Positions 52,049 through 60,523 of a stretch of DNA of 64,000 nt are shown here, in pieces (position 1 is the first letter of the stretch; each line of letters begins with the position of its first letter). The notes beneath the pieces were generated by a model that was given only the letters and a program-made list of their open reading frames with translations, ran no database searches and had not been told where the DNA came from. The DNA lies in contig DFJS01000079.1 in the NCBI GenBank assembly GCA_002373165.1, positions 1 to 64,000 of the forward strand, given 5' to 3'. Position numbers and translations under genes: made by a program. The DNA is from Ruminococcus sp. UBA3665. Its GTDB lineage: Bacteria; Bacillota; Clostridia; Oscillospirales; Ruminococcaceae.

Positions 52049-52447
52049 ATGCTGCGTATTCTTGAACAAAAAAATCTGGATGCCTATCAGGAAATCATCC
52101 GGCAGACTGCCATTCCGGATTCTGCACAGCTCCATCTGACCGAAGCTCTGGAAGAGGATGATTCTGTCAAAGGCTGGATTCTGTATGCCTACCAGCCGGA
52201 ACAGATTCTGATCTATGCGCTGGATGACGGAAAGGACTGGAACTACTGTGACGGTCTGCTTCGTTCTGTATTATTCAAAGCCCAGCTGCGCGGAATTGAA
52301 AAGGCTGTGCTGGAAATTCCGGATTCTGCCGTTATGGAAAAAATTTCTAGACTCGGCTTTGTGAAAAATGAACAGAAAATAATAGAATCAATCAGCGAAA
52401 TTATGGAAAACTGCAAAAAATGTAAAGAAAATCCCGCAAACACTTGA
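52049..52447 (+). CDS. Small GNAT-like protein
   Basis: Protein of 132 residues, start ATG with AAAGGAG overlapping the rluB end. The middle (GWILYAYQPEQILIYALDD, LLRSVLFKAQLRGIEKAVLEIP, ISRLGFVKNEQ) follows the beta-alpha order of an N-acetyltransferase core, but the acetyl-CoA loop is weak. The C-terminus ends in a Cys/Lys-rich tail (NCKKCKENP). Substrate unknown. Confidence 0.65.
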   Translation: MLRILEQKNLDAYQEIIRQTAIPDSAQLHLTEALEEDDSVKGWILYAYQPEQILIYALDDGKDWNYCDGLLRSVLFKAQLRGIEKAVLEIPDSAVMEKISRLGFVKNEQKIIESISEIMENCKKCKENPANT

Positions 52448-52472
52448 AAAAAATCTAAAAAAATAGTATCAT
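52444..52472 (+). promoter_or_regulatory. Promoter of the transcarboxylase-like operon
   Basis: TTGAAA (52444-52449), 17 bases, TATCAT (52467-52472); a moderate match. Confidence 0.5.
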
Positions 52473-52517
52473 GAAGATATATGATATTTTTTATGTCAGG
52501 AAGGAAGAGAATTGCAA

Positions 52518-53861
52518 ATGGAAAAAAATCTGAACAGTCCGGCAAGAATACTGCTGACAGCTCTGTTTGATGACGGTGCTTATCAGGAAATCGGGACTTA
52601 TGTCATGGAGAAAGATTCTCCTGCCGGTGTGGTAACTGCTTACGGCTATGTCAATGGAAATCCTGTTTATGCATTCGCACAGGATAAAAGCATTGAACAT
52701 GGTGCAGTGGGTATGGCACAGGCTGAAAAAATCAGCAAGCTTTACCGGCTTGCCGCTAAAACCGGTGCGCCGATTATCGGTATTTATGATTCCAATGGTG
52801 CTTTTATGGACGGCTCGGCGGCTTCTCTGAATGCGTACAGCCTGATGATGGAACAGGCCGCTGCTGTGTCCGGCGTTGTGCCGCAGATTTCCGTCATCGC
52901 AGGAGTCTGCGCAGGCAGTGCCGCTATGATGGCATGTGCTGCCGATTTTGTCATCATGGCACAGGATGCCGAACTGTTTTTTACGCCTAATATCGAACAA
53001 AGCAGTGCAGAAGTCTGCACTAAAAACGGAATTTCTGCCCTGACCGCCGGAACTCCGGAAGATGCTGTCGCGCAGGCAAGAAAATTAATCAACCTGCTTC
53101 CGGTCAATAATATGGCCTGCACTCCCTGTATGGAATATGATGCTCCGGCCGTTGCTGCCGGGTCAGATTTTGCCTCTTATGTGCAGAGCATTGCCGATGG
53201 TGACAGCATTCTGGAAGTCTATGCCGATTATGCCGGCGCGGCCTATACTGCCCTTGCCACTGTGACAGGCTCTACAGTAGCCTTGGTCGGAACCGGAAAA
53301 ACAGATGCCCGTCTGACAGAAACAGACTGCGCCAAAATCGCCAGATTTGTCAGAACCTGCGATGCTTTCTCAATTCCTGTCATTACGCTGATTGATACGC
53401 TCGGCTTTGAAGGTTCTGCGGCTTCTGAAACGGCCGGTTCTGTCCGTGCACTGACACGTCTTGCCGGAAGCTATGCCGAAGCAACTACCCCGAAAATCTC
53501 CGTCGTAACAGGAAAAGCTGTCGGCGCAGTGTTTGTGGCACTTGCCGGAAAAGGATGCAATGCCGACTTCTCCTATGCGCTGGAAACGGCTTATATCGCG
53601 CCCCTGATGCCGGAAGCCGCTGTCGAATTCCTCTGGCATGACAGACTGAAAGGCTGTGACGATCTCAAGACAAAACGGCAGGAACTCGCCAAAGAATATA
53701 CTGATACCGTTGCTTCTGCCGGAGCCGCCGCAGGGCTGGGCACTGTGGACGAGCTGATCACGCCGGCCGATCTGCGCAGTGCTGTCAGCAAGGCTCTGGG
53801 AATGCTGGAAGGCAAGCGTGTGACAAATCTGCCTAAAAAGCATAACAATTTCCCGCTGTGA
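52518..53861 (+). CDS. Acyl-CoA carboxyltransferase subunit (12S / methylmalonyl-CoA type)
   Basis: Crotonase-fold carboxyltransferase of 447 residues. ATG at 52518 has GGAAGAG. The N-lobe includes VVTAYGYVNGNPVYAFAQD, GAVGMAQAEKI, PIIGIYDSNGAFMDG and CAGSAAMMACAADFVIM; the C-lobe has the ALAGKGCNADFSYALE and AAVEFLWHD segments. It moves CO2 between biotin and an acyl-CoA. The next genes encode a biotin carrier and an OadA-type carboxyltransferase, giving the three parts of a transcarboxylase. At ~450 residues it is shorter than the ~510 usual for 12S/PccB subunits. The acyl-CoA preference cannot be read. Confidence 0.85.
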   Translation: MEKNLNSPARILLTALFDDGAYQEIGTYVMEKDSPAGVVTAYGYVNGNPVYAFAQDKSIEHGAVGMAQAEKISKLYRLAAKTGAPIIGIYDSNGAFMDGSAASLNAYSLMMEQAAAVSGVVPQISVIAGVCAGSAAMMACAADFVIMAQDAELFFTPNIEQSSAEVCTKNGISALTAGTPEDAVAQARKLINLLPVNNMACTPCMEYDAPAVAAGSDFASYVQSIADGDSILEVYADYAGAAYTALATVTGSTVALVGTGKTDARLTETDCAKIARFVRTCDAFSIPVITLIDTLGFEGSAASETAGSVRALTRLAGSYAEATTPKISVVTGKAVGAVFVALAGKGCNADFSYALETAYIAPLMPEAAVEFLWHDRLKGCDDLKTKRQELAKEYTDTVASAGAAAGLGTVDELITPADLRSAVSKALGMLEGKRVTNLPKKHNNFPL

Positions 53862-53901
53862 GAAAAATAAACTAGTGAATTTATAGATTGGTGGTAAAAT
53901 T

Positions 53902-54276
53902 ATGAAAAAATTCAATGTAATTGTAAACGGAAAATCTTATGATGTTGCTGTGGAAGAACTCGGCGAAGGTGCCGCTCCTGCCGCTGTTCCGGCAGCTGCC
54001 GCTCCTGCCGCTGCACCTGCTCCGGCAGCTGCGCCTGCTCCGGCCGCTCCTGCTGTGGGTGCCGGCGAAAAAGTAACCGCTCCTATGCCCGGTACCATTC
54101 TGGATGTCAAAGTCTCCCAGGGTGCAAGCGTTTCCAAGGGCGATGTCATCATGGTGCTCGAAGCTATGAAGATGGAAAATGATATTGTCGCTCCCTGTGA
54201 CGGCTCTGTCACCAGCATTGTTGTCAAAAAAGGCGATTCCGTACAGAGCGGCGATACTCTCGCAACTGTCGGCTGA
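53902..54276 (+). CDS. Biotin carboxyl carrier protein
   Basis: Carrier of 124 residues: a short N-terminal strand region, an Ala/Pro-rich hinge (~25-52) and a biotinyl domain with the biotin-accepting lysine in EAMKMEND. It shuttles carboxyl groups between the two flanking carboxyltransferases. GGTGG-like ribosome site before ATG. Confidence 0.95.
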   Translation: MKKFNVIVNGKSYDVAVEELGEGAAPAAVPAAAAPAAAPAPAAAPAPAAPAVGAGEKVTAPMPGTILDVKVSQGASVSKGDVIMVLEAMKMENDIVAPCDGSVTSIVVKKGDSVQSGDTLATVG

Positions 54277-54307
54277 TTTATTCTGTTCTGAAAGGATTTA
54301 ATTTATC

Positions 54308-55723
54308 ATGGCTAAAAAAATAAGAGTTACCGAAACTGTTCTCCGTGATGCACACCAGTCTTTGCTGGCTACACGTATGAGAATTGAAGATATGCTCCCC
54401 ATTCTGCCAAAGCTGAACGAAGTCGGCTTTAACTCGCTGGAATGCTGGGGCGGCGCAACGTTTGACTCCTGTCTGCGCTTTCTGGGGGAAGACCCATGGG
54501 AACGTCTGCGCACACTGCGCCGGGAAATGCCCGATTCCAGACTGCAAATGCTGTTCCGCGGACAGAATATGCTCGGCTATCGTCATTATGCTGACGACGT
54601 TCTGGAAGAATTTGTTCAGAAATCTGTCGAAAACGGCATTGATGTCATCAGAATTTTCGATGCCCTGAATGATATCCGTAATTTGCAGACGGCAATCAAT
54701 TCTGCCAAAAAAGCTTCCCGTGACGGCAAAAAGCCCGAAGTTCAGGTTGCTGTTTCCTATACTACAGGCGAAGTGTTTACAACAGAATATTATGTCAATT
54801 ATGCAAAGCAGATTCAGGCCGCCGGTGCGGATTCTATCTGTATCAAAGATATGGCCGCTCTGCTGACTCCCTATAAGACCGAAGAACTCGTCAAGGCTCT
54901 GAAATCCGCTGTCGATCTGCCGATTGACCTGCATACGCATTATACATCCGGTCTGGCTTCTATGTGCCTGCTGAAAGGCGTGGAGGCCGGAGCTGATATT
55001 ATCGATACGGCAATGTCTCCGCTGGCACTGGGCACTTCTCATGCGCCGACAGAATCCATGGTTGCCGCATTACAGGGCACAGAATATGATACTGGCCTGA
55101 ATCTGCCGCTTCTGATGGAAATCCGTGATTATTTCATGGGACTGAGAAAAAAATATCTTGATGAAGGCCTTATGGACCAGAAAATGCTGGCAACTGATGC
55201 CGGTGCGCTGATTTATCAGGTTCCGGGCGGTATGCTGTCAAACCTGCTCTCTCAGCTGAAACAGGCCGGAAAAGAAGACCTGCTCCAGGAAGTGCTTCTG
55301 GAAGTGCCGAGAGTGCGCAAAGATGCCGGCTTCCCGCCGCTGGTAACGCCGTCTTCCCAGATTGTCGGCACCCAGGCAGTCTTCAACGTCCTGATGGGCG
55401 AAAGATACAAGACCGTCACCAAAGAATTCAAAGGCGTAGTGCGCGGCGAATACGGTCAGACTCCTGTTCCGATTGACCCCGAATTCCGGAAAAAAATCAT
55501 CGGCGATGCCGAACCCATTGACTGCCGTCCGGCTGACCTGCTTGCTCCCGAACTCGACAAACTCCGCAAAGAATGCGCTGAATGGGCCGAATCCGAAGAG
55601 GATGTCCTCAGTTATGCACAGTTTGGTCAGGTAGCTGTCAAGTTCTTTGAAAAACGCAGAAATGCAAAACTGGGAATCGACGGCAAGCACGGCGATGCCG
55701 AAAAACAGATTCATCCCGTATAA
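54308..55723 (+). CDS. oadA: Oxaloacetate decarboxylase alpha / transcarboxylase 5S subunit
   Basis: TIM-barrel carboxyltransferase of 471 residues. VTETVLRDAHQSLLATRMR opens the barrel with metal ligand Asp; CWGGATFD, the carboxylated lysine in SICIKDMAALLTP, and the metal ligands in LHTHYTSG are intact. Unlike many OadA proteins it lacks a fused biotin domain, which is supplied by the gene before it. No membrane OadB or OadG gene is adjacent, so a sodium pump is not evident; a pyruvate-oxaloacetate / acyl-CoA transcarboxylase is the simpler reading. The gap 55724-55845 shows only a weak 7-bp ATTGCCC/GGGCAAT hairpin. Confidence 0.92.
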   Translation: MAKKIRVTETVLRDAHQSLLATRMRIEDMLPILPKLNEVGFNSLECWGGATFDSCLRFLGEDPWERLRTLRREMPDSRLQMLFRGQNMLGYRHYADDVLEEFVQKSVENGIDVIRIFDALNDIRNLQTAINSAKKASRDGKKPEVQVAVSYTTGEVFTTEYYVNYAKQIQAAGADSICIKDMAALLTPYKTEELVKALKSAVDLPIDLHTHYTSGLASMCLLKGVEAGADIIDTAMSPLALGTSHAPTESMVAALQGTEYDTGLNLPLLMEIRDYFMGLRKKYLDEGLMDQKMLATDAGALIYQVPGGMLSNLLSQLKQAGKEDLLQEVLLEVPRVRKDAGFPPLVTPSSQIVGTQAVFNVLMGERYKTVTKEFKGVVRGEYGQTPVPIDPEFRKKIIGDAEPIDCRPADLLAPELDKLRKECAEWAESEEDVLSYAQFGQVAVKFFEKRRNAKLGIDGKHGDAEKQIHPV

Positions 55724-55845
55724 TTGCTGACAAAATCTGTATGTGGATTGAAAAATTATCAATTAAATCTGTCATGCATTGCCCTGTGATCTGCATGGGG
55801 CAATTGCTATTCTAAAAATTCAAATGCAAGAAAGGAGAAATGGCG

Positions 55846-56766
55846 ATGCCTATCAGAATCCCCGAAGAATTACCTGCCTATCAAATTTTAGAAAACGAGA
55901 ATATTTTCGTCATGTCCAGAACCCGCGCCGAACATCAGGATATCCGTCCGCTGAAAGTGCTGATTTTGAACCTGATGCCCAAAAAAATAGAAACGGAATG
56001 TCAGATTATGCGTCTGTTAAGCAATACGCCTTTGCAGGTCGATGTCGATCTTCTTCAGGTATCGCATATTTCTAAAAATACCGCGCAGAGTCATATGAAT
56101 GCTTTTTATAAGACTTTCCCGGAAGTCCGGAATGATTTCTACGACGGCATGATTATTACAGGTGCGCCGGTCGAGCATATCCCGTTTGAAAGCGTGGACT
56201 ACTGGCCGGAACTCTGCGAAATTATGGACTGGTCAGACAGGCATGTCTATTCCACTCTGCACATCTGCTGGGGGGCGCAGGCCGGGCTGTATCATCATTA
56301 TCAGATTCCGAAGCATCTGCTGGATAAAAAGCTGTTCGGGATTTTTTTTCACAAGGCAGAAATAGAAACGCCTCTTCTGCGCGGATTTGATGATGAATTC
56401 CCCGTACCGCATTCCCGGCATACCGAAAACCGCCGCGAAGATATCGAAGCTCACCCGGAATTGCAGATTCTGGCCTATTCTCCGCTTGCGGGGGTGCTTC
56501 TGGTGCAGAGCCGTGACGGCAGACGGTTTTTCATGACGGGTCATGCCGAATATGAACGCGATACTCTCAAAGAAGAATATCTCCGTGATGTGGGAAGAGG
56601 ACTGCCGATTGAGGTGCCCAAGAATTATTTTCCCGGCGATAATCCGAAATATGAACCGGTTTTTTCATGGCGTGCCCATGCCAATCTGTTTTATACCAAC
56701 TGGCTGAATTACTGTGTATATCAGGAAACGCCGTTCAATCTGGAAGAAATTGAACATATGAAATAA
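55846..56766 (+). CDS. metA: Homoserine O-acyltransferase (probably acetyl)
   Basis: MetA-type enzyme of 306 residues for the first step of methionine synthesis. ATG at 55846 is eight bases from AAAGGAG; the ATG six bases earlier would be too close. Glutamine-amidotransferase-like fold with nucleophile Cys141 in LHICWGAQAG and the His/Glu of MTGHAEYERDTL. Glu110 in TGAPVEH corresponds to the residue that, as I recall, favours acetyl-CoA in Bacillus MetA, whereas succinyl-CoA enzymes have Gly. Together with hom and the PLP enzyme at 57.1 kb it outlines a methionine route. Confidence 0.95.
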   Translation: MPIRIPEELPAYQILENENIFVMSRTRAEHQDIRPLKVLILNLMPKKIETECQIMRLLSNTPLQVDVDLLQVSHISKNTAQSHMNAFYKTFPEVRNDFYDGMIITGAPVEHIPFESVDYWPELCEIMDWSDRHVYSTLHICWGAQAGLYHHYQIPKHLLDKKLFGIFFHKAEIETPLLRGFDDEFPVPHSRHTENRREDIEAHPELQILAYSPLAGVLLVQSRDGRRFFMTGHAEYERDTLKEEYLRDVGRGLPIEVPKNYFPGDNPKYEPVFSWRAHANLFYTNWLNYCVYQETPFNLEEIEHMK

Positions 56767-56810
56767 TATGATAAATCGGAATTCAATCAAGTAACAAAGG
56801 ATGAATGATT

Positions 56811-57044
56811 ATGAACATATACGAACTTGAAAGAAAACTCAAAATTGCAAATGTTCCCCAAAGCATTTATTCCATAATGAAAGGCGGACTTCCTAACGAA
56901 GTATACTGTCTGACTTCTGAAAATGGAAACTGGATTGTATATTATAGTGAAAGAGGAAATCGTTCTGGTTTGACTGTATTCAAAAGCGAATCAGAAGCCT
57001 GTATTTATTTTTATAACAAGTTAAAGGAATACGGAAGAAAATAG
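56811..57044 (+). CDS. Small uncharacterised protein
   Basis: Protein of 77 residues (MNIYELERKLKIAN...), with AAGGA nine bases before ATG 56811. Core features are GGLPNEVYC, WIVYYSERGNRSG and an acidic-aromatic end (EACIYFYNKLKEYG), resembling small immunity-like or phage-like proteins; I cannot name the family. The gene is visibly AT-richer than its neighbours, suggesting acquisition. It shares the strand of metA but lies 44 bases downstream. Confidence 0.65.
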   Translation: MNIYELERKLKIANVPQSIYSIMKGGLPNEVYCLTSENGNWIVYYSERGNRSGLTVFKSESEACIYFYNKLKEYGRK

Positions 57045-57091
57045 TTGTAAATTCTGATTTATCACAAAAATATTTTTTAAATAAAAATAAT

Positions 57092-57139
57092 AAAACTCCT
57101 TCTGCGGAAATCAGCCCGGCAGAAGGAGTTCTGTTTTTT
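57092..57139. terminator. Bidirectional terminator
   Basis: AACTCCTTCTGC / GCAGAAGGAGTT, a 12-bp stem with T-rich tails on both strands, between the small gene and the convergent PLP enzyme. Confidence 0.9.
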
Positions 57140-57143
57140 GAAT

Positions 57144-58340
57144 TTATTCAGCTGTTTCAAGGCCTTCGGCTTCAAATGCCTGTTTCAGATCATGAATCAG
57201 ATCGTTCTTGTCTTCAATGCCGATTGCCACACGATAAAAACCGCCGTGGAATTCCTGCGGATACAGATACATTCTCTCGTCATCCTCTCCCAGAAAGACA
57301 ATCAGAGATGCCGCATTGCCTAAAGATACGGCAGATGTGAAAATATTCAGGTGCGTGATAACACGGTTATATAAATCATGTTCGCCGTGCAGTCCGAAAC
57401 TGAGAACGCCGCCGAACCCGTGCTTCATCTGTTTTTTAGCCAGTTCGTGGCCTTTATGGGATTTCAGTCCCGGATAGGCCACAAAGCTGACACAGGGCTG
57501 ACGTTCCAGCCATTCTGCGACTGCAAGGGCGTTGTCATTGTGTACCTGCATTCTTAACGGGAACGTGGTGCATCCTCTCTGAATCAGCCATGCATTGAAC
57601 GGACTGATGCATCCGCCGATGTTCACCTGTGCCTGATAGCGGATTTTGTCCATATCTTCATGAGAGCCAATCACAGCTCCGCCCATCGAGTCGCCGTGGC
57701 CGTTGATGTATTTTGTCAGGCTTTCTACAACGAAATCCACGCCGTATTCCAGCGGCCGGGTATTATAGGGCGAGGAGAATGTATTATCTGCCGAAACTAA
57801 AATATGATGTTCGTGTGCCAGTCTGACAATCGCTTCGATATCGCAGATGCACAGAGTAGGATTGCCGGGTGTTTCAAAATGGATTAATTTTGTATTCGGC
57901 CGGATGGCTTTTTTAATAGCTTCCAGGTCTGTGCAGTCGACAATAGAAGTTTCAATGCCCCATTTTTCCGTCCACAGTTCGTTGAAAATTCTGTAAGTAG
58001 CGATATAAGTTACTGTCGAAAAAATGACATGATCGCCCTTTTTCAGCTTGGTGAAAAACAGTGCGGAGAGTGCCGCCACCCCGGAGGCAAGCACAACGCA
58101 GTCTTCGCCGCCTTCCAGATTGGCAATTTTCTTTTCCAGCATACCCTGATTGACTCCGCCGTTGCGGGTATAGATATTAGCCTCGCTGGCGGACCAGTTC
58201 ATCTGAGAGGCATCGTAGGGGAGCAGAAAGCTGTTTGCCATATACACAGCAGGTTCGATGGCACCTGTAGCGGAATCGGCATCATTTCCGACGTGGATGG
58301 CTCTTGTTGTAAAGCTGAGGTCATTATAATTTTTACTCAT
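57144..58340 (-). CDS. Cys/Met metabolism PLP enzyme (cystathionine lyase/synthase type)
   Basis: Trans-sulfuration PLP enzyme of 398 residues. TTRAIHVGNDADSATGAIEPAVYMANSF, YTRNGGVNQ, ASGVAALSALF and the Schiff-base lysine in ESLTKYINGHGDSMGG are the landmarks. It could be a cystathionine gamma-synthase/lyase or an O-acetylhomoserine sulfhydrylase; motifs alone do not decide. With metA 0.4 kb away, use of O-acylhomoserine is plausible. The promoter region has TGCTATAAT on the minus strand at 58391-58396. Confidence 0.9.
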   Translation of the reverse strand: MSKNYNDLSFTTRAIHVGNDADSATGAIEPAVYMANSFLLPYDASQMNWSASEANIYTRNGGVNQGMLEKKIANLEGGEDCVVLASGVAALSALFFTKLKKGDHVIFSTVTYIATYRIFNELWTEKWGIETSIVDCTDLEAIKKAIRPNTKLIHFETPGNPTLCICDIEAIVRLAHEHHILVSADNTFSSPYNTRPLEYGVDFVVESLTKYINGHGDSMGGAVIGSHEDMDKIRYQAQVNIGGCISPFNAWLIQRGCTTFPLRMQVHNDNALAVAEWLERQPCVSFVAYPGLKSHKGHELAKKQMKHGFGGVLSFGLHGEHDLYNRVITHLNIFTSAVSLGNAASLIVFLGEDDERMYLYPQEFHGGFYRVAIGIEDKNDLIHDLKQAFEAEGLETAE

Positions 58341-58426
58341 AATAAAAAATTCTTCCTTTCCAGAAAATGTTTGTTTACAGTACGGAATCTATTATAGCAC
58401 ATTTCAGGCTTTAATTTGTGAATAAA

Positions 58427-60349
58427 TTATGAATTTTCAGAAAGTCCGGTTTTTTTCATTTTAGTTTTATGGTCATACATAGCTTTATCTGCCCTGTTGA
58501 ACACCTGCTCGAAATTTTTGTCATATAATTCGATATATTCGGCCATTCCTGCGGCAATTGAAAAGCGTTCCCATGGTTCGGCCTGCGGATTGGATTCTGT
58601 TTCCTGAAATTTTTCCGTCAGCTGCCGGAACAGGTCATTGCGTTCCTGATAGGGTTTTCCGGTCAGGATGATGACAAATTCATCTCCGCCGATTCGATAA
58701 ACCGGGGAATGCTTATAAATATTGCAAAGAATGCTGCAAGCTCCGGTAATATAAATATCGCCGTTTTTATGGCCGAATGTATCGTTGATATATTTCAGAT
58801 GATTCAAGTCTGCCATAACAACAGCAAATTCGGCCATGCGGCGTTCGATATCTTCTTGCAGGGAGTGTTTGACATTATCATAGGCGGCTTTGTTTTTGAC
58901 TCCTGTCAGAGCATCGCGCATAGCCGTGATGCTGATCTGGGAAACTTGTTTTTCTGCCTGGATAAAATTCTCGAAATACTGCACGCTGTCCTCTGTTGTT
59001 TTCAGAAAGGCAAGATAAAGATTTTCGATTTCGTCTCCTGTATGAATTTGCAGATCCTGCAAAAGCTTGACATTTCTGCGGCGTTCTTCCTCGCTGTTGT
59101 AAGAGAACATGCCGGCACAGGATACCATGCGGTTGACCGGAATGAGAATATTGCTTTCCATTATATGCAATCCGAGAATGAAAACCAGCATGATAAATCC
59201 CAGCACCATTGTGATGACTCGGATGATAAACCTGCGGTTATATATGCCTAAAACATTCATGGAAAAATTGACCATTGCATAGCACTGACAGATGCCGCTG
59301 CTGTCGTAAACAGGATGATAGATTGTCAGAAGATAGCCGAAATGATTCCTGGAAATGGTCGGGCTGATTTCTTCGCCTGCCAGCAGCTGGTCTTTGATTT
59401 GCAGAAAAGCATCTTCATAGTAATAAAAACTGCCCGGCGCATGTTCCGGATTCAGATCAAACACAGCCTGCATACCTTCTTCCAGCATTCTGTAAACATG
59501 AACAAAATGCACATCCGGATAACTGTCTTTATATTGATAAAAACGCTCCAGAATTCTGTTATATTCTTCGGAATTAAAATTTTCCTGAATATATTCTTCT
59601 GTTTTTTCAGGATTCAGTTCACTTGCCAGCAGTTTGGTCAGGCCTTCGCCCATGCGGATATGTTCTTCTATTGTTTTTTCGTGGAACTGGAAAAAACTGA
59701 TGGCTGCAATCGAACCTGCAATGCAGATACAGCCGCTGCCCAGCATGAGGAGTAATTTTGTCCGCATAGAAATCCGCACAGTTTTTCCGCCGGAAGAAAC
59801 TTTCCTGTCCTGTTCCGGATTCCATTGGGAAACACACAGTGTTTTTAAAAAATTTTCCGGAATCAGTTTTAAAATCAAGTAAGTAATCAGCACAGCAATG
59901 CCCTTGTCTTCCGATTCTGTAATCAGATTTCCGGTCAGATCCGGTTCGGAAGCAGTGCCAAGCATCCACGAAACAACTACACTCAGCCCGGCAGAAACAA
60001 ACGCATATACCGGGATAGTCAGCAGAACTTTCCAGAAATTCCCGTACCAGCCTTTCCGGACAAAAAATACTGTCATGAGTGCAATCAGAATATTCAAAAA
60101 TCCATAGGACATCAGAGTACTGTCCTGAATGCTGGTCAGCATATTGGTACAGAATCCGACAATCGTGCCCGGCAAAGCACCTCCGCAGGCGGCCGACAGC
60201 ATAGTGCCGATAGTATCAAAAAAGAACGGAATTCCCGTAGCTCTGACCAGTGCATCACCGGCCAGATTTATGCCGATGCCTGCAAGGCACAGAATCAGCA
60301 GGGTTTTGTATTTTCCTGCTGTTTGTTTTCCCGGATAATAGTTCAGCAT
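58427..60349 (-). CDS. Membrane diguanylate cyclase with ECF-S-like N-terminus
   Basis: Protein of 640 residues from ATG 60349 (GGGAG); the upstream ATG at 60391 lacks a site. About five helices (~10-170) resemble an ECF-type substrate-binding membrane domain (TGIPFFFDTIGTMLSAACGGALPGTIVGF). A further helix, an extracytoplasmic sensor (~215-385), a helix and a HAMP-like stretch follow. The C-terminal GGDEF domain is intact (RIGGDEF at ~550-556; ADLNHLKYINDTFGHKNGD), so it should make cyclic di-GMP. An RxxD-type inhibitory site is not obvious. It may couple uptake of a small ligand to second-messenger output. Confidence 0.9.
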   Translation of the reverse strand: MLNYYPGKQTAGKYKTLLILCLAGIGINLAGDALVRATGIPFFFDTIGTMLSAACGGALPGTIVGFCTNMLTSIQDSTLMSYGFLNILIALMTVFFVRKGWYGNFWKVLLTIPVYAFVSAGLSVVVSWMLGTASEPDLTGNLITESEDKGIAVLITYLILKLIPENFLKTLCVSQWNPEQDRKVSSGGKTVRISMRTKLLLMLGSGCICIAGSIAAISFFQFHEKTIEEHIRMGEGLTKLLASELNPEKTEEYIQENFNSEEYNRILERFYQYKDSYPDVHFVHVYRMLEEGMQAVFDLNPEHAPGSFYYYEDAFLQIKDQLLAGEEISPTISRNHFGYLLTIYHPVYDSSGICQCYAMVNFSMNVLGIYNRRFIIRVITMVLGFIMLVFILGLHIMESNILIPVNRMVSCAGMFSYNSEEERRRNVKLLQDLQIHTGDEIENLYLAFLKTTEDSVQYFENFIQAEKQVSQISITAMRDALTGVKNKAAYDNVKHSLQEDIERRMAEFAVVMADLNHLKYINDTFGHKNGDIYITGACSILCNIYKHSPVYRIGGDEFVIILTGKPYQERNDLFRQLTEKFQETESNPQAEPWERFSIAAGMAEYIELYDKNFEQVFNRADKAMYDHKTKMKKTGLSENS

Positions 60350-60443
60350 AAAGCAAGCTCCCTGTAAAAAATAAAATCCTATTTTTTTCATGATACCATA
60401 TTAATTTGATAAATGCAAGTATTTTCCGTGAACAATTACCGGG

Positions 60444-60472
60444 TTGACAAAATAAAAAAGATGTGCTAAAAT
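60444..60472 (+). promoter_or_regulatory. Promoter of the duplicated-domain lipoprotein gene
   Basis: TTGACA (60444-60449), 17-base spacer ending TGC, TAAAAT (60467-60472). Confidence 0.75.
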
Positions 60473-60523
60473 AAAAAAGACAGCACAGCTTTATCCGGAT
60501 GCTCCGGAACTGGAGAGATAGGA

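Noticed and set aside
55724..55845. Possible SAM riboswitch or T-box before metA
   Set aside because: The gap is only ~120 bp, with no kink-turn, no specifier/T-box TGGNACCGCG-type motif and no proper terminator; only a weak 7-bp hairpin.
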